A DNA stretch of 64,000 nt from Escallonia rubra (taxonomy: Eukaryota > Streptophyta > Magnoliopsida > Escalloniales > Escalloniaceae): assembly GCA_033065855.1 (NCBI GenBank), contig JAVXUO010002473.1, forward strand, positions 1-64,000, given 5' to 3'. Position numbers and translations under genes: made by a program. This document shows, in pieces, positions 1 to 11,599 of this stretch (position 1 is its first letter; each line of letters opens with the position of its first letter). The notes under the pieces were generated by a model, which saw only the letters and a program-made list of their open reading frames with translations, ran no database searches and was not told where the DNA came from.

Positions 1-1962
1 CCTTAGTTTGTATTCACAACATTCAAACCTGTTTGTCACAGTCAATTTTTCAGGGATGGAGGCTCCAACAAATCATCATTGGAATGAACTCTTTGAGTCC
101 GGTCAGAGAGGACCTTTCACCTAGTCCTCAATTTGCACAAATCACACGGTTTTACACACTTCTTTTTTTACTAAAGGAAACAACACGAAGGATATATGGT
201 GTTTATCCCCAGTCTCACGTTGACAAAACAGAAACGTGATGCAAAGTTCTGTTCTATGGTCATAAACTCATAATGGTGTCGGCCTCATATACATTGTTGC
301 AGTAGACCTACGCTCCACATTGATTCACAAATCTCAATCTTGTCAAGTCTTTCTTAGCCTCTATTCTATTATACATAAACTTTATCCAAAAAAGGAAAAA
401 AAACTATAGCTGGTGGACAAATCTGTAGGCATCTTCGTCAACATTCACATGCTCTATTGTTTCGATAAAGTTCTAAATATAAGCCACCGATGGTGGCAAT
501 AAATGCCCAAACTGCTTTATAGTTCACATCCACATCTGACCGCTTAAAACTCACTAAAACCCATCCATTTGATAATTTAATATTAGTAGGTCACTTTGAA
601 ATTTAAGAACTGCCTGCTATAAGTGATGTCGTAAATATGTGCTCGTTTAATCATATATATAGTTACGTTAGAAGTCCCGCAACATAAAATTTTCTCCAGT
701 GTTCTCCTTGACGAGCCACCACGTAAAAGTAGGTCATCGTTATCGTCATTGCCGTTCGACTGTGAGAGCGTCTTTTCTCCGATCTATCTCTCTCACAAGA
801 TATTTCTTACTATGATTTTACTTTAAGTCATTGTAGAGTTAAAATCCGAAAAAACGTGTAGAGACCGGTAGTGCCATCCTTCCACTACTCCAAATTTGTC
901 ACAACCAAAGCTTTCAATTGTCCTGTCAATCTCACCACTCACAGGCAATGATAGCATCAGAAGGGAAAAGCAAGAATAGGGTCTTTCTCGGTGAACTTTG
1001 GTGACATTTTCACATATACAAATGAAAACAGCACACTCAGATGAGTGGGATACACTGTTATCACAACATCCTTTGCATCATCAAATTGCCCTTTCCCAGT
1101 TTACTTTCGATACATTCAAAGAAGACTTGCTTGGGTTCTTCTTTCTTCCTAGTCTACTTTATTTTTTCAGTTGCGGCCGAGGCAGAGGGTGCGACAAAAT
1201 GATATTAAGTTGGACTGTAAAGTAAAAACGCGTGATCAAACTTTGATTAGAACTTCGACCAATCTCAGATGAGCATAAAGCGACTTGCTTTCATGTCTAC
1301 ATACTTTTTAAATGTACATTTGCATATTGAGCCAACTTTAATTGATTGAGAACTTAAAATCCGCACTCAAACTTGACTATTATCTTTTGCACTGATCTCA
1401 TAACCTCGGATTATCTCGTAAGTGGTCGATTACTTAAGATACCTTGGCCACATTTCAACCCGATCTCATAAAACGGACAAGTGGTACCACCATAATAAAA
1501 GATATAAAGCTGAAATCATGGAGTCAAAAACCTAATTATTAATAGTGATAACAACTACCCGAACACTAATATTAATAAGAACGCGATAAGGATTCTCTGT
1601 TGTACAAGATAATTGCCGTAACAGTTTTAGTGACAAAGAGTTACTAATTCAAGTATTTTATTATCGTTACTAAAATTTATAATGATGATATTTTATTATT
1701 AAAATGCATTTAGCAATAATTTTTTTTATCTAATCGAAATTTCTTTATATCTTAAACATCCTCATAATTTTCAAATTGTGACATCAAGTAGCATCATTGG
1801 GACTAGTGGGTGGAACACTGTTTAATGATTTTTTTATTTTTTTTATCTTTTTCTCTCTTTTCCAAAGTTTGATTATTACTAGATGCAATTTTGTACATTA
1901 TCCTTTCCCTGCAATCAGTTGCTTGATCTTTGTCACGATCTTCTCTTCACTCTCAGCTTGTC
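1..1962. other. Intergenic, no gene recognised
   Basis: AT-rich sequence upstream of the pectin methylesterase gene. Only short open frames without recognisable motifs occur here, and I see no paired terminal repeats. The last few hundred bases (T-rich run near 1830-1860) should hold the promoter of the downstream gene. Confidence 0.5.
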
Positions 1963-1970
1963 TATATAAA
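1963..1970 (+). promoter_or_regulatory. Probable TATA box of the pectin methylesterase gene
   Basis: TATATAAA lies 60 bases before the start codon at 2023. That spacing fits a plant core promoter with a short 5' leader of about 30 bases. No transcript start was observed, so this is inference from position and sequence. Confidence 0.55.
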
Positions 1971-2022
1971 GACACTAGAAGAACTGAAGCACCATAGCTA
2001 AGCCCAAAACACAGTATCAGTC

Positions 2023-3969
2023 ATGGCAATTCCCCATCAACCTCTGCTAGAGACACCCAAGAAAAGCTCCCATTTCAAGTTTCTTTACGTTTTCCTCTCC
2101 ATAGTTGTTGTCATAAGCCCAGTTGCTTATGTTGCTACTAGGCTGAAATACTCCACTTCCCCTTCTCCTTTGAAAGCCCATATTTGCGATAAGGCGCACG
2201 ATCGGGTATCGTGCATGGCTATGGTATCCGAAATAACGTATGTTCGATCGATCCAAATGAACGATATAGATTTGCTACAAGTCTTTCTGGAAAAATATAT
2301 GTCACATCTACGAGATGCAGTTGAGATGGCGAACGATGTTAGTAATCGGATCAACAACCCCAAGGAACAAGCGGCTCTAGCGGATTGCCTGGAGTTGATG
2401 GATATGTCCAAGGATAAGGTGATGGACTCGGTTGTGGCACTGGGGTATCGGACGGCCCATTCCCGTTCGGATGCCCATGCATGGCTCAGTAGTGTGCTCA
2501 CTAACCACGTTACGTGCTTGGATGGGCTCGATGGGCCAGCCCGGTCCATCTTGGAGCCTAGTCTTGAAAACTTGATATCAAGGGCAAGAACGTCCTTGGC
2601 AATGGTGGTCGCAATATCTCCACCCAATGCTGAAGTTCTCCGACCACTGAACGGAGATTTCCCGTCGTGGGTCACACCTAGGGACCGAAAGCTCTTGGAA
2701 GCTTTCCCTAATGACATCAATGCCAATGTAGTTGTGGCGAAGGACGGCAGTGGTAACTACAAAACTATCCAAGAAGCCGTGGCATCAGCACCAAACAAGG
2801 GCAAGAGCCGTTACGTTATTTACGTGAAGAAAGGAACATACAAAGAGAATATCGAAATCGGAAAGGCAAAGAAAAATGTGATGATCACGGGCGATGGCAT
2901 GGACTCGACCATCATCACGGGTAGCCTAAATGTCGTGGATGGGTCGACGACGTTCAAATCTGCAACAGTTGGTAAAATATTTTCTCATCTTTTTAATTAA
3001 AGCTTAACTTGCTATAAATACTTCATCCTAGTGCAAGAAACCTTCATTACACAAAATTTTCTTCCATGGGCTCACTGAAATTTCATATTTTCTTAACTTT
3101 TGGACCATTGACATCATTTTTGACAAAAGTTCAAGCTAAGACTGGTGAGGCCCATTAAGTACTCCTAGTGCTAAATGATCTAAATTGGGCTGTAAGATTG
3201 GTGTATTTAAGACTTTGGTAAAGAAGGATGAAACATTTTGCATAACAAGCTTTGTTGTATGATCTACCAAAATGCAGCTGCTGTTGGGGATGGATTCATA
3301 GCCCAGGATCTGTGTTTCCAAAACACGGCTGGGCCGCAGAAGCACCAGGCCGTGGCGCTACGAGTCGGAGCCGATCAGTCCGTCATAAATCGTTGCCGGA
3401 TCGATGCTTACCAAGACACCCTCTACACACACACCCTCCGCCAATTCTACAGAGATTGCTACGTTACCGGAACCGTGGACTTCATCTTTGGCAATGCAGC
3501 TGTGGTTCTTCAAAATTGCCAGCTCGTGGCCCGAAAGCCCATGAGCGGACAGGGGAACATGGTAACAGCCCAAGGCCGAACTGACCCGAACCAAAACACC
3601 GGGACCTCAATCCAGAGTTGTAATATCATAGCGAGCTCGGACCTTGAGCCCGTAAAGGGGTCCATAAAATCATACCTGGGCCGCCCGTGGAAAGAGTACT
3701 CGAGGACTGTTGTCATGCAATCGTACATTGGTAACCACATTGACGCATCAGGTTGGTCGATATGGACCGGGGACTTTGCTTTGAAAACATTGTACTATGG
3801 CGAGTACTCGAACCGAGGGCCAGGCGCGGGTACTGCCAAGCGCGTTAGCTGGCCCGGATATCACGTCATCACTAGCGCTGCCGAGGCGAGGAAATTCACA
3901 GTAGCCGAGCTGATACAAGGAGGGGCATGGCTGAAGTCTAGTGGAGTGACATATACCGAGGGGTTGTGA
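2023..3969 (+). CDS. Type I pectin methylesterase (PMEI + PME domains)
   Basis: Removes methyl esters from homogalacturonan in the cell wall, releasing methanol. Two exons, 2023-2971 and 3278-3969, join across a GT/AG intron to give 546 residues, a normal length for this class. A hydrophobic signal-anchor spans residues 20-37. A pro-inhibitor (PMEI) domain with conserved cysteines (first pair near 55 and 64) covers about 50-200. An RKLL processing motif at 222-225 precedes the catalytic domain. The five PME signatures are all visible: GTYKEN near 272, QAVAL 340-344, QDTL 362-365, DFIFG 384-388 and LGRPW 450-454. The catalytic Gln341, Asp363, Asp384 and Arg452 are therefore retained and the enzyme should be active. 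The intron sits in the conserved place just after TTFKSATV. The PMEI domain is expected to block activity until subtilase cleavage at RKLL (family knowledge). The isoform cannot be named by eye. Confidence 0.95.
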
Positions 3970-4959
3970 GCTTGAGGCATCTGTTACTTTCAGGGGCTTT
4001 TGTTGTATTAACTACCGGTAAGACATTGTGAGTAGTTGCTTCTTGGGCTTGGACCTTGGACTTGGGCGGTGTTGAATCGCAATAAGTCCAAGGACATTTG
4101 TCAAAGAGGTCCAATTTAGTTGATGGGTTTTGCCTAAGATTATGGTGAATGATAAGTAGTAGGAAATTAGAAACATAATAATTTTCTGCATGTGTGGCTT
4201 TCGCAAACAGATTTGGAGTACACTCCTTCAGAAGTTCAAAATAAGCTGACCCCTTCTACCATAAGTTGGTGCAATTGTTTCCCTTTAATTTCCATCTGAA
4301 GTTGTGCAGTCTCTTGGTTTGAGTAAGAATCCCAAGGTACTGCCTTGAGGCTGTTTCGAGCAATAACAGAACCAATCACCCACAAAAACCGAATTGTTGT
4401 CGCTTCAGCTGGTATTTCGACCATGAACCATGAAATTCTTAGAGCAAAATTGACAGTGAGATTCGTTGACAATGGACGTCCAAAACTTGTGATGTATGAT
4501 TGGTGATATGCATGCTAGCCAATTGTTTTTAGTCTGTAACTGGTATATGTTCAAGCCCAGTCATTTGCAGAAGCTACAATTTTCACCAGTACAACTGAAA
4601 GAATTCACCTCTTTACATGTTCATTCCTTGCCGTAATATCAAAAGATAAGGGGGAAAAAAAAAGAATGTTGCATCATCCCAAATCAGTGTCACCTTCCAA
4701 CATTGGAGAACATATCTTGCCTCACATCCCCAGTCCCACACCTAACTTCTCATCTTTGTTATCTACTTTTAAGTTAATAATTCACAAACACACAAGAGAT
4801 GCAGTTCTCTTCTAAATTTACACCACTCTTCTTTGACAGCCTGCATTCTCCTCGCAGCTCCTCTTGTGACAAATATCCCCCAAGTACAAAAAGGGGACAA
4901 TGATTGCCTTGTAGACATTTGTCCCTCTTCGGTTTCTCATGCCAAATTTGGGAAGCTTA
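3970..4959. other. Intergenic between converging PME and RIC genes
   Basis: The two neighbouring genes point toward each other, so this stretch should hold both 3' untranslated regions. No further gene or paired repeat was recognised. Confidence 0.5.
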
Positions 4960-6288
4960 CTACGCCACTTCTATATTTGAAGGCTTCGTGTTGCCTTCAA
5001 CGAATTTTGCCTTTGACGACTTTGCTGCTCGGGATGACCTCGAGGAAGAGGAAGACTTGGGAGAAGAAGTCGATTTGCTCTTCTTCCGCTTCTGTTTTTT
5101 GGGAATATTTGGAAGGTCCGAGGGTTGTATGTCCTTGAACATCTCGGAAGTTGCTTGTCGTCCCATGGATTCTCCAAAATCTATAGAAAAAAATTGGTCA
5201 GGATTGATACGTGATATGTCTGATCCTTGTGCAAGCAGAATCCCAAAATAACATCAAATAACTCAAATCACGATGACATTTTCGAATACACGACGCCCAA
5301 TGCAATCCTGCAGATTTCAAAATCCACACTGCACATGTAGCTAATGTGTCACTGGGCTTCAAAGAGTAGGATGACCAGCAAACTCTTATTGAAGAGTCAT
5401 ACTGTTTCCAATCAAGACCAACCATGATTTTCCTAATTATATTACAACTACTCTAATAGTGTGTCTAATGTCTTTACATAGGTCATACTGGGGTGCTATA
5501 TATAAGCTAAACCTACAAAAAAATCAACAAATTTGGACTGGTCCTCTCTTGGACCATCCCTTGATTGATTCCCCTTGTTATAAAAGCAATGTCTCGTGAC
5601 AGATGAGCCAAATTCCTCCCGTTGGAGACAAAGAATCTTTGTAAGCTTTTTCCTATCTTACAAGTTAACTTCTCTAATTTATAAGAAACAATATGTTGTC
5701 TTCCTAACGTTTTCACCTATCCCTTGTTTGATTAGGAACCTTGCACATGATGTGAATCACTAAATACAGGGAGAAATATAAAGAAACAAACCTTGAGAGG
5801 ACCAAGGGGAAAGAGCTGAACCAGAATTACCAATTGATGTGGCTGCAAAGTCGGGTCCTGTCTTGAACTCATTCATCTGTACATATTTATTTTAACAACA
5901 AACGTGACAACAAAAGAACCAAGTTAATACAGAAGAACAATATATGTTCCACAACGTCGAATGAATAAAAGCAATGGCGTACCCAACTAGGCGCGGTGCC
6001 AGAGGGGCTATCCCAACCAATATGCGCAACATGTTTGACATCGGTTGGGTACCCAATTTCAATCTCGCGCTCCTTCACAACTGCAAGGGTGTTAGCGGAG
6101 ACGTTACAGTTATGCATGGTTGTACGACTTAACCACTTATAACGATTGTAACCTCTTTGGGCTACATGGTTATCATAAGGGGATTCGAATCCGGAAAACA
6201 CACACATGAATTGAAGATAAAGATCATTACCAAAGATTTGGGAGATGTATTTGAATCCTTTGTAAATCCCTTTCATCTTGGTTCCCAT
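4960..6288 (-). CDS. ROP-interactive CRIB motif protein (RIC10/RIC11-like)
   Basis: Small effector that binds active ROP (plant Rho) GTPases. On the minus strand four exons, 6288-6231, 6080-5983, 5876-5792 and 5180-4960, splice with GT/AG borders into 153 residues. The N-terminus has the [15 protein letters not shown] stretch typical of the RIC10/11 subgroup. The CRIB motif lies at residues 28-43 ([16 protein letters not shown]) with all GTPase-contact residues present. SAPSW-like TAPSW and the MNEF segment follow. The C-terminus is Lys- and Ser-rich ([13 protein letters not shown]) and may contact acidic membrane lipid or act in nuclear import (inference). Frames agree across all three introns, which supports the model. 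The choice between RIC10 and RIC11 cannot be made by eye. The upstream region 6300-7080 is pyrimidine-rich on this strand and may be its 5' leader. Confidence 0.9.
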
Positions 6289-9200
6289 GGTGGAGACTCT
6301 GCAAGCCTTATAAAATTATCCTTCTTCTAGGACAAATGTCACAGTAGAAGAAGCACCAAACAAAAATGGGGAGAGATGGTTCCTTTGCCTGTTAAAAAAG
6401 CAAGCGTGAACATGTGGGTATTTTCTCAAATCACCTTTTTCTTCAAAGAAAACAAAAGGGGGAAACAAAAATAAAACAAAAAGCTGGAAACAGTTTGCCT
6501 TGGAAATGGGAATGGTATCTATCCCTCACTCTAAGAGAATTGGTATACATATATGGAATCAAAAGGACATCTGGGCAATTGGGGATCTTAACCAATAACC
6601 AATGCTAACACAAGGATTTGCAGTAATACCTTTTTCAGACAAGGAATGAGATGATGCAAGGAGAAAGGAGGCTCAAAAGAGAAACTGCTTCCCCTTCCCT
6701 TCCAGCCACATTCCCCATCTCCCTTCAGCTGTAAGCTAACATTCTTGACACATACATTCAAAATGCATGCCAAAACAAACAAACCCAACGGGAAGAAACC
6801 AAGATAGAATTCAGGAAAAGAAGTAGAAAGCAAAACAAAGAGAAATGCTGCTAGCTAGCTATGGGTGCTTTCTTGTTTGGGATGGAGTTGGACCTTAGAT
6901 TGATGGAAAATGGCAAGAGAGTTGGCCCGAGGGGAGGGAAGAGAAATTAGGCAAAGGGGAAGAGAAGGAAGAAGAAGGAAGGGAAACACAGAGTGGGGAG
7001 AAGGGAAAGGTGGAGAACCACGAAAACCACCCAAAAGATGGATGGGGGATGGTTTTCTAAGGACATGGACAGAAACTAGAAAGTACACAGCAATGAATAC
7101 ACAAATAATGAAGTAAAGACATTGTCATAAATCTTTTTTTATTTTTTTTGTAATTTTTATTTATTGGGGGGCTGTAAATGGGGTCAAATAAAATGGAATT
7201 TGTTTGGTGCATCAGTGTTTTCTTGTTGAACGAAAATGGCGGGTCTGATCTGGTCCTTTTCTATTTCTGTCTGTCTTAATTAAGCTCCTAAATAACTGCT
7301 TTAGCTCTCTTAAAATGCGGGCAACATTCAGACCAAAGAGAATATTATAGATTTTATGTCTTTGTTAATCCACCTACCCTTGTTTGTTTATTCCATCCCT
7401 CTCCCCCCCCCCCCACCCAAACAACACACACACACGCATCCTAAAAATAAAAGGAGTAATAATCTAAGAGATTCAACAAAATTTTCAAGGTTAATTAAGT
7501 TTTTTCACCTTTAAAGTTTACTATTTTGGAATTCAAATTCTGGAATCGAATCGGTGGAGTGTAATAGTTCACACTTGCAAGCGGATGCTAAAAATATGAT
7601 CGAATGCTTTTAGTTTGGATCGTTATTATAGATGATGTTAAAGGGCATCCATTCACGGTTCTTAAACATGATTTCAGTTGTTGAGATGAAAATTTGAATG
7701 AAAGAGTTGTCAACTTTTTTTATGCCTTCGATCCTTCGTAATGTGCTCCCTCGCTAGCATTCACCTCTTTTTATCTTTAAAAAAAAAATTAGTGTCAGAC
7801 ATGGACAAAACCTTTTTCTACTCAAATATCTTTAAAACCCATCTTATATAATTTATTTATTTAATGATTTTGTAAGAATTATGTTTAGGTTCTTTTCTTT
7901 ATAAGGTCCAAGAACATTACACCTGTGTCATCCCTCCCAACTGTCAAGAGTCATTGTTTGCTCATTCATGCTATCCACAGAATAATCATATCAATTATTG
8001 TTCAGATTTGCTACCAAATGGAGAATTGAAGTCAGATTCTTTCCAAATCATGCCATGGTGTTCATTTCAGAATCATTCCTTAGTAATAAACTATGTTTAG
8101 CCACCCACACATATGTGCCTTAATTTCCTGATCTGCCGTGACACCACACCACCTTTCGTGTGGTACCTTTGGGAACTCCAACCTAATTCTTATGTAAATA
8201 TTAGGAAAAGAGAAAAGTTGGAGCCACGTCTTATAAAGTTGTTGCTTGTTTTGCAACACAGCTGAACTTTTATGGTACCTGAACTTGGAGATGGTGTTAG
8301 TCATTTTCAGACAGCCTTGTGCTTTCCATGGTAATACAGAGATCATCACGAGTTCCTTAAGAAGAAAGAAAAAAAAAGACTTTGATTGCAGTTCTTATGT
8401 TTGATGTTGAACATTTACAAGGGTCTTTAAGGGATCTTCAAGAACATTTTTGATAGTCGAGCCTACGAGTAATAGGTTGTGACAAAGTTATCGTCCCAAG
8501 TTAGAAGAATTGGACCCTGAACCTTAATAAAATACGTGATGGAGTAAATATTACATGGTTCTGAATTATTAGTCCCGATCTCTGAGAACCGTTAAAATAA
8601 GAAAGCTAAGATAACAGAAGGACACACTAAAAGAGACAGATGGCTATTCTATATTACATCTAATGGTTTTAATTAGATGCCGGAATCAGTGATTCGAAAC
8701 TGTGCAGATTTTATTCTCAATCAGTAATTTCAATGTTTTGCTTAAATTTTCTCCCATTGAATCTCGTTTGGACGTAGCCAGACAGCCCAATCAAGTGGAG
8801 TGCAAATCATTTTTCAATATACCATTTAAATCGCCTTTTGCTACGTCCACAAAGAAAATTACTTTCTAAAAACCAAAGAATAAGATTTTACGTCATCTTA
8901 TCTCTAACTTTAATCACAATGAGGAAATCAAAAACTCAAGTACCAAAAATAAGAATTAGGAAGCGAATTCAAAACATTAATATGCCCAAATTTCTGAGAT
9001 TTGAACTAAGATCTGCTTTAAAGGGACGAAGGAAGTATGATTAGATGGTTGAACTAAAGGTTGTGAAATTCAATTAGAGTCAATGCCTGATTGGCTGGCT
9101 GCTGGCATACAGTTTTCTTAATTGCTACACAAAATAAGAAATAGCAACATTCTGGTTGAAGAGAATGTTATGACATTGTACTAGTTGTCCAAACATATAT

Positions 9201-9640
9201 AGTGTGTGAGATTTCTCTTGCTATTGGCTTTTCTTTGATGATGATAGCTTAACAAGCAAACCAATAATTAATATACCATCTGACCAGTGTAACTTTACTA
9301 GTCACAACCTCTTCTTCCATGAAAATGACTGGAAATCTGTATACCTTATTTAGCCATTTCCACATCCAAAACTTGATCGATATCTAAATATTTGAACTAC
9401 AAGAAAAAATGAATCGAAATAGCGCAAACAATTGAGAGAACCTTCAAACAAAGCGTTCGTGCCACGCAACATAATCATGTTCTTAGTTCCAAAATTTGGT
9501 TTTGAGGTTTGACGCTTTTCAAACGACCGCGAGCAACGAGCCGTAGGCCATTTTATTTCTATTTTGGATTGGCAGGAGACAGTTTTGGGGGGGTCAACAT
9601 TTATTCCTGTGAATTATTCACAACAAGTTATTATTCTTTT
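6289..9640. other. Intergenic; likely RIC 5' leader/promoter plus AT-rich DNA
   Basis: From about 6850 to 7080 the minus strand is strongly pyrimidine-rich, as often seen in plant 5' leaders, so the RIC transcript may start here with a leader intron (inference). Poly-C near 7403-7416 and a short CA run follow. The remainder is AT-rich with no gene recognised. Confidence 0.4.
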
Positions 9641-9927
9641 ATTATGATTTCCAACTCGTTATGATGGAGCCTTACCATTACCAAACCCAGCTTCTATTGT
9701 AGGCCAAGCCCAAGGAACCTTACACCATACTCAAAGGGGGAACTTATTGGGCTGGCAGTTCAATGCTGGAGGGCAATGGAATGGCTGACTAGAGCATGAA
9801 ATCAGTATGGCTCTAATTTTGGGTTATTTTGTGGGCCTGTTCCTCCGGCAGCTAATAATGTTGAGGCTGGGCCGTCTACGGTGGTGCACTCTTTTGATGA
9901 CAGTCAGGATACTCTTCCACCTGCGGA

Positions 9928-10876
9928 TAGGGATGGCAAAAAAATCCGAACCCGCAGAATTCCGCCCCGCCCCTCTAAGAGCGGGTCATTTTGACTTTGA
10001 CCGGGGCGTGGGGCGAGTATGGTTTTTTTTAAAAAATTCCGCAACGGGTTAGGGGCGGGTATGGTTTTTAGTCCAGACGCCCCGCGACCCGCCTCGCCCC
10101 GCGACCCGCCCCGCTATATTAACCTTATTCATCTTTTAATCATAGCCGTCCATCCCACACATATATAACATGCCCTTTAGCCCTTATCAGCCCCCATTCC
10201 CCAAAACCCTATTTTCCAATCAATCTCTCTCTGCCGACAACAATGGTGCCGCACAGCCGTCGCGCCTCATCTTCTCTCCCTCTCCTTCGCACCGTCGGTG
10301 AGACGGCGATTGACCTGCGAGGATGCGAGACATGCGCCGTCGCGATTGATGTTACTGCATGGTGCCGCACAGCCGTCGCACCTCATCTTCTCTCCCTCTC
10401 CTTCGCACCGTCGGTGAGACGGCGATTGACCTGCGACGATGCGACTGTCGACTGAACTAACGGCACCGTGGTGACTGACTTGCGCCGTCGCGATTGACGT
10501 TACTGCATCGTGGCGATTGAACTGCACCGTTGCGACTGACATAACGGCACCGTCGATGACTGACCTACGAGGCTGCGACGGACCTAACAGCACCGTCGGC
10601 GACTGACTCAACAGCCAGCCATCAGCAAGCCGCGATCTAGAAGAAGTGATCTGCTGCCAATTTCACTGCCGTGATCTACTGCCAATTTCGCATCGCTGGG
10701 GGGCGGGGCGGGGCGGGGCGGTCATGGGTTTTTTCAAGCATTTTAGGATCGGATATGGATTTGAGATTGTACAACCCGGTGCGGGGCGGGTGCGGGGCAG
10801 AGTGGGATTTCAAGGGTAGCGAGGCGGGTGTGGATCTTGTAAGATCCGCATCCGATCCGCCCCATTGCCATCCCTA
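9928..10876. mobile_element. Non-autonomous hAT-like element
   Basis: Both ends carry the 12-bp inverted repeat TAGGGATGGCAA, a form common for plant hAT-type elements, and both subterminal regions are rich in CCCGCCCC / GGGGCGGG blocks. No clean 8-bp target duplication is visible (left flank CCTGCGGA, right flank TGGCTCAC), so the insertion is old or rearranged. The interior holds a 116-bp tandem repeat but no transposase. Confidence 0.6.
10243..10441 (+). repeat. 116-bp tandem repeat inside the hAT-like element
   Basis: The unit starting ATGGTGCCGCACAGCC at 10243 recurs at 10359 with few changes. The sequence is GC-rich and CpG-rich compared with the surroundings. Related CACCGT/GCGATTGA motifs continue to about 10610. 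Confidence 0.8.
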
Positions 10877-10905
10877 TGGCTCACCGGTTGAGAGTGATGC
10901 GACAA

Positions 10906-11185
10906 CATTTTTTTTTTTTTGGTACAAAAAAAAGGTTGGATTATAAGACTCTAATTCAACCGGCAGGGAGTATTGCGCCTCGGGGACCTACAAGGCCGCT
11001 ACATACATCTGAGCCCCCGATTTCCGCACTTATGCTGGGGTCGAAGCGCACAAGGACCCGTGTGTGGAGCACATGCAGGGCAGAGACGTAAGTTTGTCAC
11101 CAACAAGTGCGGCGGACAGGATTCGAATCGAGGTGAAAAATTTAGATTGGGATCCGGGGACCGCAGAACCAACCCTTATTGGCTG
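10906..11185 (-). mobile_element. SINE-like retroposon (minus orientation)
   Basis: A 280-bp insertion is bracketed by perfect 13-bp direct repeats GTGATGCGACAAC at 10893-10905 and 11186-11198. Read on the minus strand it ends in a T-run, GTACC and a terminal A-run, as plant SINEs often do. It contains a tRNA-promoter B-box-like GATTCGAATCC. A clear A box was not found. The long target duplication plus poly-A end indicates LINE-machinery insertion. Confidence 0.7.
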
Positions 11186-11599
11186 TGATGCGACAACAGG
11201 TTTATCGCTAGTTGTGTGCCTACGAGCGCCGTCCTTTTCGATGGTATGGGATTCGTACGCGAGTTCGCAGGCAGCCCAACCGAATGATAAGCTGACTCAC
11301 TATCAGTATATGAGCTCTCTGGACTGGATGCGGCCCTTAATGGCAGACTCTGAGTTATCTTCAGTTGGGTCCTTGAGGATTTCTTTGATGGAAGATGATC
11401 TGAACTGCCGACCGGACTGGTTGGAGATGCTGAGTGCAGTTCGCGGTGCTGCTAAGGTGGTAGCTGGTTCGTTAGCCTCTTCCTCGAGTTCTAGTTCTCA
11501 GGAGTCAATTGAAGGTTTTGAGGGAAAGAGAATCAAAGTTGATGTCCCTATGCCTTCTGATCAGCCGCCAGATCACATGTCAAGGTGAGTAGAGGATGC

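Larger units (their letters stand above)
9650..11590 (+). pseudogene. Unrecognised coding-like remnant split by two insertions
   Basis: Protein-like sequence is readable on both sides of two nested insertions. Left of the hAT-like element (about 9825-9927) one frame reads like PAANNVEAGPSTVVHSFDD. Right of the SINE-like insertion, about 11199-11588, an open frame continues with a Trp/Met-containing stretch (LDWMRPLMAD), an acidic MEDDLNCRPDWLEML segment and a polyserine run. Codon choice and lack of low complexity outside the Ser run suggest a former real exon. I do not recognise the family. The left part contains stops, and the insertions destroy continuity, so it is most likely a gene fragment or a dead gene. 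Confidence 0.35.

Noticed and set aside
2127-2726. 199-residue minus-strand open frame inside the pectin methylesterase exon
   Set aside because: It is a shadow of the well-supported plus-strand coding sequence and shows no motif of its own.
9928-10876. Claiming an 8-bp target duplication for this hAT-like element
   Set aside because: The flanks CCTGCGGA and TGGCTCAC do not match, so only the inverted termini support the call.
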